In this document: positions 56,985 to 64,000 of the stretch, piece after piece
How positions within the stretch are numbered: the first letter of the stretch is position 1
How the letters are laid out: the number at the start of each line of letters is the position of its first letter
Source: Alnus glutinosa
Lineage: Eukaryota > Streptophyta > Magnoliopsida > Fagales > Betulaceae
Length of the DNA: 64,000 nt
Direction of reading: 5' to 3'
Assembly (NCBI RefSeq): GCF_958979055.1
Contig: NC_084891.1
Coordinates: 28,826,001-28,890,000 of the forward strand
Notes under the pieces: generated by a model
The model's input: the letters and a program-made list of their open reading frames with translations, nothing else
Database searches by the model: none
Told to the model about the DNA's origin: nothing
Translations under genes and position numbers: made by a program

Positions 56985-58586
56985 AGAACGGGATTGTCAC
57001 TGCCACAAAAAAAAAAAAAAGCATCCATATCCAAACAAGGTTAGAAACAGTGACCTCAGCCACCATGGAGATGGTTTCTTTTTCCTTTTGGTGTATTTGG
57101 ACTCCACGTCATCAAACATGGGCGTGCCATAGATTTACAATGAGCTCATAGCATTAATTATTATTATTATTTTATTAAATACAAGGTGTCATGTTAATAT
57201 AAAAAAAACTCTAAAATAAACTTAACATTTCTCGGTACGAAAATAAAATGAGTAGTGTCTCGCCTGTGGCCCCATGGTACTGACAAATTGCTGTTAGCAT
57301 CCCACCATACGTTTGGCTGGTATCCGACAAAAAAACCAAAAACAAAATGATTTTCTTTGTGAAAATAAAACATATTTAGTTTTGCATAAAATGATAATTA
57401 ATTAGCATATTTGTTCAAATTCGGTCGAAAGAAATTCATCAAATCTATGTGATTTTCATGTTCAAATGTTGCTATTATATATGCAACATTTGACGTTTGT
57501 TGGTATGCAAACATTAACTGAAACTGTTGTATAATTGCAACCGTTCTGTTTGCTCGACTTAATTCTTATCTTCATAAATAATTTTAAATTCATTTGGGAC
57601 ACATGTCAATATATAAATTGAATGGAAGAAAATTCGTCCAACTCAATTTGATTAAAATTTTTATCCTTTCTCTTTTGGATTATATTTTGAAGTGATGTTA
57701 TTAATTAATTACCTTGTGTCCATAAGCCCAGTGTCCTCCAATTGCAAGGGGAAACAGGCACATTGGGATGATAGTGTATGCAACTTGCACCCCTCTCCAC
57801 ATTGGCAAGTGGGATCGATGGATAAGAACATCTCATGTTATGCTCAATCTTTTCCAACTTGATATTGTTTTTTTTACCTTTGTCGTACAAAATCATTTTG
57901 TATTTTTTAAGATAAGGTTAAAAACTTTTGCAATGTTCTTTAAATTTATATTGGCCATGATCAATGATTTGTTGTTTTGTTAAAGAGATCTATTCTATAC
58001 ATAATAGCACTTAAAAAAGAAAAAAATTAAGAAAAAAGTTTTAACAACTGATCATTTCAATTATATATTATCCTAAAAAATTATATTTTCATTAGTCAAC
58101 CATTAATGGTCTTAAAGCTTTTAAAAAAAAAAAAAAAAAAAAATTGTAAAAACAAGGTCCATTGGATCTACTTGATTTTTGGATTGGATAGACAATTAAT
58201 CATGGTTGGAATTTCCTATAATTGAAGTATGTTTGAATTGTCGTGTAATTCGTGTAGGACACAAAAAATAAGGATGCGGGGCTCATGTGCCGCACCCCAG
58301 ACTGCCCAAGGAGGAGCTCACCTGTCCAGAATGGGTGAACCACACATGCAACCCTCTTTGTGGGCTCCCCCAATTTCAGACACTCCAATTATAAAGGATC
58401 TTAATTTGAACGCATGCGCATACTCTTTACAATTTTTTTAATAGGTAATAGCTACCTTTATTGGCATTTAAAATATAAATTTCTTTGCATAATGTCTTAG
58501 AATATTCTGAAGTATATAATATTGCACCCGAATTCCAATTATTGGGGTTTAGAGTAACTAGTATTAAATGTTTAACATACTAATTT

Positions 58587-59125
58587 TGAACCCTTTTTTT
58601 TTTTTTTATGGACATAAAATTTGACATTTATTCAACCCAATAGGGAAATAACCTAGAGAGAATCTCTAAGAACAATCAAGAGACTAAATCTCTATAGAAC
58701 AAGAGCAATTTGCTTTAGAATAACAATGTCACGAATACCTTTAAGAATTTTTTCAATCCAAACTTTATCCATAATTTGTTTTATCGCTGCCTTAACCGTA
58801 ACGCTATGAGCTGCTGAATTTGCCACTCTTTGAATATCCTAATTTGCCAACTTTGCCGAGTAGAAAGATCGACTTGTATATCGGCCGCTAATTTTGAATT
58901 TAATACCGTCTTTATTTCCCTCTTATCCCGTCCTATCCAAAGGCTAAGATCGAGAATCTGCAAGAAGATTTCAGATAATTTCTTTGTTTTGGGTCGTATA
59001 TATCCTAACGAATGTCTTTTTGTACCCGATAGGAAAATTGACCCATTAATGGATAAAGCCCAGAAAGCCTTAATTACAATGTTTATCCTGGTGATCACAA
59101 TTAAGTGGGCAAGGTTGAGAGGCTG
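58587..59125 (-). mobile_element. LINE 3' remnant (RNase H-like tail) in the pseudogene intron
   Basis: The T run at about 58589-58605 is the tail of a - strand element. Upstream frames read RVANSAAHSVTVKAAI and ILKGIRDIVILKQIAL, the typical end of the RNase H domain of plant LINEs. It is broken by stops and 5'-truncated. Confidence 0.55.
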
Positions 59126-60435
59126 AGCCGCTTAAATGTCCTTCATTTTTGATTTCAAGAACCAGGCCTTCAACTAGACTATCATCTAATATGTGAACAT
59201 TATAAATTACACAAAAAGAAGTTTAAAATAATAATAATCAGCATCCTTGCCGCCAAACATGTAATTTAAAGTCATGATAAAATTCAGTCCGGTGCATGAA
59301 TTAAGTATTACAATTTTTCCTATAATCTTTTATAAATTTTCGTAATAATATATCTACATTTTATGAAAATATTAAATAAACGTCACATAACGTACAGTAA
59401 CAGTTTATATTTTAGAATTTGGCTTCCGTGGACTGCTGATAGAGTATACAAAGGACTTGTAGTATAAGCGGTAAGTAACACTTGTAATAACCCGGGAATA
59501 GGATCTTCTCAATTTCAAATTAAATAGAGAGAATCCGAAGATAATTTTGCCTTTTGTTTTGTAATTAACGGATCTGTTTCCTTAAAAGAATGGGTGACAA
59601 GGGAGCCTACTCTATGTCAATATTTATTATCACTCAAAAGCATACAAAAATACCTGAAATTCTTTTTATTTTTATTTTTATGAATAAGTGAGTACTTTCA
59701 TTCCAAACAACTGCAAAATTATACAATCAAAGGTCTAACAAGACCATCAAACCAACAAGGCCCAAACTAGAACTCTGAAACAAATTAACAAGGGCACAAA
59801 CAACAAACATAAAGGGAAACATTCAAACCAGGACAGAACTAGTTATGTTCTACATTTGGCAAAGAGTTGCAATTTCTTTAGACTTGATAAACCTGCCTTT
59901 CCTTGAAATTAGAGAACGGATCTCTCACAAAATCCCTCTAAGAATCTGCTCCTCCGTTTTTGGCAGACCTTGAAATCTAAGCCCATTCCTTCCTTGCCAA
60001 AGATGGTACACAACAAAGCTTAAGATTAACCTACACAAAACAGCCAGTAAATTTTTTGTTCTCCACTTGCTGTAGGCTTCCTCCAACACACCTTGCATTT
60101 CAAGCTTAGGATTGAGCTTAAAGCATAAGAGCATACAAGCTTTCCAGATGCGGGAACTAAAGCTGCACTGGAAAAAGAGGTGGTCACGGCTCTATATACA
60201 ATTTCTACAAAACAAACACTAAGAATCACCTTGAAAACCCCACCTCTATTAAGCACAGCCAGCCATAAGATGAACGCTTGTTTAGGGATAGCTTAAGGGA
60301 ACCAAACAATAGGCCACCACTTAACTTCTTGCTTTCTCTCTCATAAAATCCTAGGTATTTGAACTAACAAAGACACCCTTTCGGTATATAGTCCACACAG
60401 GCTTATTCACATTCCTAAGGTGGACTTCTGGGAGC

Positions 60436-60526
60436 CTGCTTTGATTTCTCTGTCGACTATCACATTATGCGAAGTAATTCTATATATACATTAAGTGTTC
60501 ATCAAGTATTTATCAGAATATTAAAA

Positions 60527-60564
<38 letters not shown>

Positions 60565-61077
60565 ATCAAAAAATGAGATGACATTTAAAATCACCATTGG
60601 ACATGTGATGAGTAATTCTAGGAGTACATAAAGAGTCCATCAAGTGTCCATAAAAGAATGATGTGGCTTTTAAAATCATCATTTAATCAATCACACGCCT
60701 AATGGTGATTTTAAAAGCCGCCTCATTTTTTGATGGACACTTAATGTACTCTTAGAATTACTTACATGTGATTGATCAAATGATGATTTTGATCAAATAG
60801 TAATTTTAAAAACCACATCATTTTTTGAAGGACACTTAATGCACTATTAGAATTATTCCATTATGTGGCCTTATAAGTAAGCGCGACACAACTTCCAAAG
60901 ATGTGTTTTGAATTCATATATTAAATTATTCAAGAAAATACCATTTTATTTCAGTTTATATATATTAATCGCCATGTCTTGATTAATTTTCTTGCCCTAC
61001 ACCTCGGATATGATTTGCCAAAAGACCTTTACTTTGGCACGTACTAATACTGCTTTGATTTCTCTGTCGACTATCAC
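60436..61077. repeat. Insertion in the LINE flanked by an exact 28-bp direct repeat
   Basis: CTGCTTTGATTTCTCTGTCG plus eight more bases occurs at 60436-60463 and again at 61050-61077. Between them are an (AT)n tract and foldback DNA in which TCATTTTTTGATGGACACTTAATG recurs in both orientations. Confidence 0.8.
60529..60562. repeat. (AT)n microsatellite, about 17 units
   Basis: Uninterrupted TA/AT run within the hairpin DNA that interrupts the LINE. Confidence 0.95.
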
Positions 61078-61670
61078 CCTTTCTCCAACTCCACGAGCAG
61101 TTCTGGGGGAGACTTGTATGTCAGAAGCTCTGCCATTTTTGCAAGTAAGCTCTAACCCATATGAAACCAGACCTAGCAAAAAGATTCCATATATGTCTAA
61201 GCATGGAAGATTTGTTCCAAATATCAAGGCATTTTAAGCCCAAACCACCTTCTTTCTTAGGGAAGCAAAAATACTTGAATTTCAAGCGTAAGGTTATGGC
61301 CTCTGAAAGCAAAAGCTATGATACTAAGGGAGCGCATTTAGAAATCTGAAAATCATAGCCATATTATCGTTCTCAATCTTTGATTATTGGGTCATAATTA
61401 AGAAACACGATCAATTAAGCCTTCCCTTCTTAAAGGACACTAGCCACATGATTGTACAGTACTATACCCTATGGTCATACGTGGCTGCACCGGTGAGAGA
61501 GACCCTAGCTATGGAGTTCGATCAAGTTAGGGAGCTAAGACAGATCGAAGTAGCGCAGCAGATGTAAACACCAGATACCATTCCAAAGTTGTTAGTGGTT
61601 TTTCGTTGCAGCCGTGGGCAAAGATCTTTCCCATTTTGTCTCCTGTAGAGGAAGACATTTTGGTTTGTTA

Positions 61671-61695
61671 ATACATACATACATACATACATACA
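61671..61695. repeat. (ACAT)n tetranucleotide microsatellite
   Basis: Six uninterrupted ACAT units just outside the pseudogene's exon 3. Confidence 0.95.
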
Positions 61696-62723
61696 TTGGA
61701 TAGTCTGGTGTGAATGGTTATCTCTTACTGCCTGGACAGTTTGGTTTGAGGAGTTATCTCTCACGACCAGTTCAAATAAATTTTTCTAAAATATTTGGCT
61801 ACCCTTGTCGATCTTAGATTTAGTATGTTCTTTAACTATTTTTGTACATGGGTTAACGGAATATGAAAGTCATAGATAGTACTTTATCATAAGAATTTGT
61901 TTGTATCTATGATTTTGTAACCTCATAGCATGTGGCTATGATTTTGCAGAACTTTATGTTTTGTGACGTAAGAACTTTATGCTCGTAATCTTTGATGAAT
62001 GAAATACTCATATATTTCGTTAAAAAAAAGAAAAAAGAAAAAATGATAAGCTGATAGGAAAAACTAAATTTAATCATTTAATAAATACTTTAACACTCCC
62101 CATCAAGTGTAAGCTCAAAATCCCTTCTAATATGTGAGGTCCGTGAAATATTTAATTGAAATAGGAGGAAAATGAATAAGACATAGTTCAAACTCATGAC
62201 TCATGCTCTGATGTCATGTTAAATTACCACTTATCCTAAAAATTTAAATTGATAAAAATAGTTAAATTTAGTCATTTAATCAATAGTACTTTAACCATTA
62301 ATAGTTGTGATAAGAAGGATTAATTGGTGGATATATCTTAATTAAGTCTAAAATTAAAAGTTTTAGGTTTTAAAGCTAAATAATATTATAATACACTACA
62401 GATCGAGATTTTTCAAGGCAGTGTGGTATGCTTAGACAAGTCCATAAACTAATCGAGAAATACTAAAAATTATATTTTATTTCCCTTTATTGATGTGGAT
62501 ATTGTCAAATATATAATTATTAGATCTATCCTTGTTAAGAAAAATAAATATATAAAAATCATGGGCCGACAAGTTGTGGTCTAACGAAGTTCACAATGAA
62601 TGTTGCAACAAAAATTACAAGATCTTTATTGAATTAATCATGGCTGCATTAACAGGGTGATGAAAAAAGAAAATGTAATCTTCAATGTTAACGTAATTTT
62701 AATGACTGTTTTGATCATAGGAG
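61696..62723. other. Gene-free spacer
   Basis: AT-rich, with the phrase TTTAACATTCCCCATCA-like text of repeated elements around 62090. No gene. The end should hold the SAUR 3' UTR. Confidence 0.5.
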
Positions 62724-63152
62724 CTACATGTATGCATGCATCAGAAGCCATGGATGATGGATGGATATTTGACGACAACTTAACCCTTCAGAGACTGCTG
62801 CACAAGAGGGTAGCGACATTGCCATGATCATGTCGAGCTCTGAGACACAGCTGGTTCGGACCACTGAGATAACGTAGTCCATGAAAGCTGCGTCGCACGG
62901 CAAAGTGATTGGCCCATCCCTCGGTAGCCCAAACTCCTCCTCAGACATTCTGAATAGCTCTTTAAAGATTTTGCTGCCCAAACAAGCCAAGGGCACCACA
63001 AACCGCTTCTTATCGGCGGTATATACCACAAAGTGACCCTTATGAGTTTGCCTATAGCTCTGTTTTGGCAGTGGGATGGCTCTCCTCCGATCAATGCCGG
63101 CCATTTTCTTCCACTTCCTTACCATGGCGATGAGTTTTCTCAAGCTGATCAT
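62724..63152 (-). CDS. SAUR family protein (small auxin up RNA)
   Basis: Small auxin-induced protein. SAURs inhibit PP2C.D phosphatases and so promote plasma membrane proton pumping and cell expansion. The gene is intronless, as is usual, and codes for 142 residues from ATG 63152. The start MISLRKLIAMVRKWKKMAGI is typical of the SAUR clade with longer proteins. The SAUR domain spans about 36-110 (KGHFVVYTADKKRFVVPLACL, FKELFRMSEEEFGLPRDGPI, LPCDAAFMDYVI). The C-terminal 35 residues are less conserved. A TATATATA stretch lies 118 to 130 bases upstream. No frame break. It stands alone here, although SAUR genes often occur in tandem clusters; more copies may lie beyond the right edge. Confidence 0.95.
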   Translation of the reverse strand: MISLRKLIAMVRKWKKMAGIDRRRAIPLPKQSYRQTHKGHFVVYTADKKRFVVPLACLGSKIFKELFRMSEEEFGLPRDGPITLPCDAAFMDYVISVVRTSCVSELDMIMAMSLPSCAAVSEGLSCRQISIHHPWLLMHAYM

Positions 63153-63269
63153 ATTGATGAGGAAACATGCATGCAGCGGCTACAAACAACGACGTCGTAG
63201 GACTAGCAAGCTAGGTATATGGTTACTGGAGAGGTTGTGGTATGATCAGTAGAATGCCCTGCAGGGAAC

Positions 63270-63281
63270 TTATATATATAT
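63270..63281 (-). promoter_or_regulatory. TATA box of the SAUR gene
   Basis: TATATATATA run 118 to 130 bases before the ATG in an otherwise mixed sequence; the likely core promoter. Confidence 0.55.
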
Positions 63282-64000
63282 GAACCGAACTTCACGTTTC
63301 AGCCAAAACCATGTGCTGATTGGAACACATGGTTTTGGATGTGGGATCGATTGTTCTGGATTTAATGCTCCCAGTAGTTGTACGTGGTGGGGGCCAAGTG
63401 ATCACATACATTAGATTTTGCCATTTTGGAGGTTCAACTCATTAATAAAATAAAATTTCAAAGTATTTTTTAAGATTTTAGGGAATTTTTTAAAAATTTG
63501 GATGCATGGGCAGTAAGGCCATGAGTACGTGGTTCCGCCCTGACCACAAAGAGTTCTGGTGGAAATTAACTGCAAGGCCAACACCAAACATGGAGCTAGC
63601 TCAACTATATATATGGCTGCATGTACGTGTAATTGAGGCACATTTGGTAGACAAATAGTGACCAATCCTAGAGGGAAAAGAATTTTACCAAATCTTCCAA
63701 ATTAATTTACAATAAGCTAATTGCATGTTTAGTTTAGCGGTTTTGAGACGTGCGGTTTTATTTGAAAATAACAATTTAAAATGTAATTAATAAAAAAAAC
63801 AATTTTTAAAATCACTGTTAACTGTTTGGTAAAAAATGTATATTAAAAGACTTATTTCTGTCAATTTTAAAAAACACATTTAAAGTTTAACCTTTAAAAT
63901 CGTATATTTTTTAAAAAATGCATTAAGAATTTTTTTTATTTTAATATTTTTAAACCGTATTTTTTTTTTTATAAATAAACTTTCAAATGGGACATTTTTC
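63282..64000. other. SAUR upstream region and right edge
   Basis: Contains a small inverted pair AACCATGTG(C)T / AACACATGGTT at 63306-63334 and MITE-like text from 63720 on (GCGGTTTT, TTTAAAATC), similar to the element at 2621-2887. No gene seen. Confidence 0.45.

Larger units (their letters stand above)
59665..61278 (-). mobile_element. 5'-truncated LINE (L1-type) in the pseudogene intron
   Basis: On the - strand from 61278: KYFCFPKKEGGLGLKCLDIWNKSSM and HIWNLFARSGFIWVRAYLQK (post-RT region). Next, about 60250-60030, comes a zf-RVT-like part (LNRGGVFKVI, CSYALSSILSLKCK), and then WQGRNGLRFQGLPKTEEQILRGIL at about 59990-59925. The A-rich 3' tail appears as T-rich DNA at 59661-59682. A block of hairpin DNA (about 60468-61045) interrupts it. 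The 5' junction falls at the exon 3 border of the transporter pseudogene. Confidence 0.75.
55940..61660 (-). pseudogene. Dismantled LHT8-like amino acid transporter pseudogene
   Basis: Pieces of the 46-50 kb transporter recur in the right order and strand. Exon 3 is at about 61660-61285, with LTTLEWYLVFT at its start and IIAFAFRGHNLTLEI at its end. Exon 4 is at 57833-57711 (HRSHLPMWRG, VAYTIIPMCLFPLAIGGHWA). Exon 5 is at about 57330-56985 and 56213-55940 (GTPMFDDVESKYT, SPWWLRS, LAGLIGGIAVPVTFAYPSF, then YVVNDTGVEVSLFKPH in a shifted frame). Exons 1 and 2 were not found. Stops (for example after LNWEY), frame shifts and insertions make it non-functional. The intron between exons 4 and 3 is swollen by two LINEs, and exon 5 is split by a retroposed insert. 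It most likely arose as a tandem duplicate of the intact gene. Confidence 0.85.

Noticed and set aside
57711-57833. Second functional amino acid transporter
   Set aside because: Exon pieces are real but carry stops and frame shifts, and exons 1 and 2 are missing; called a pseudogene.

Overview
The window is nuclear DNA of a flowering plant, almost certainly a eudicot and most likely a woody rosid (inference). It is AT-rich, the genes carry short GT-AG introns, and the proteins are plant types: CPDH-like alcohol dehydrogenases, neutral ceramidase, SK-type dehydrin, LSD1-like demethylase, LHT amino acid transporter and SAUR. Much of the intergenic and intronic DNA is transposon debris. The species cannot be named from the sequence alone.

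Layout: 0-10.2 kb holds two tandem alcohol dehydrogenase-like genes on the + strand. The first is cut by the left edge. The second is complete and has a duplicated promoter/first-exon segment; one copy would encode a long N-terminal extension built on a 30-bp tandem repeat. 10.5-14.8 kb is a complete nine-exon neutral ceramidase on the - strand. 15-30 kb is a repeat-rich desert: CACTA-like non-autonomous elements, a fossil Copia LTR element with both LTRs and a target-site duplication, a foldback MITE and a tRNA-derived SINE. 30.2-31.5 kb is a two-exon acidic dehydrin (- strand) with cold and ABA type promoter motifs. 35.8-38.2 kb is an intronless LSD1-like histone demethylase (- strand). 40.1-44.8 kb is a small two-exon membrane protein gene (+ strand) whose 4.45-kb intron is filled with LINE remains. 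46.3-50.0 kb is a five-exon LHT8-like amino acid transporter (- strand), with foldback MITEs in its introns and one MITE starting 5 bases past its stop. 51-55 kb holds two long hairpin elements. 55.9-61.7 kb is a dismantled pseudogene copy of the transporter, split by LINE and retroposon insertions. 62.7-63.2 kb is an intronless SAUR gene (- strand).

The genes do not form a pathway or cluster; this is an ordinary plant gene neighbourhood. I found no new defence, mobile or biosynthetic system. The observations most worth a second look are the duplicated ADH first exon with its repeat-built N-terminus, the Thr at the nucleophile position of the ceramidase, the MITE directly behind the transporter stop codon, the exploded transporter pseudogene, and several long inverted repeats that could make small RNAs. 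Exon boundaries were set by hand from GT-AG sites, reading frame and family similarity from memory. For all multi-exon genes the exon phases add up to an open frame.
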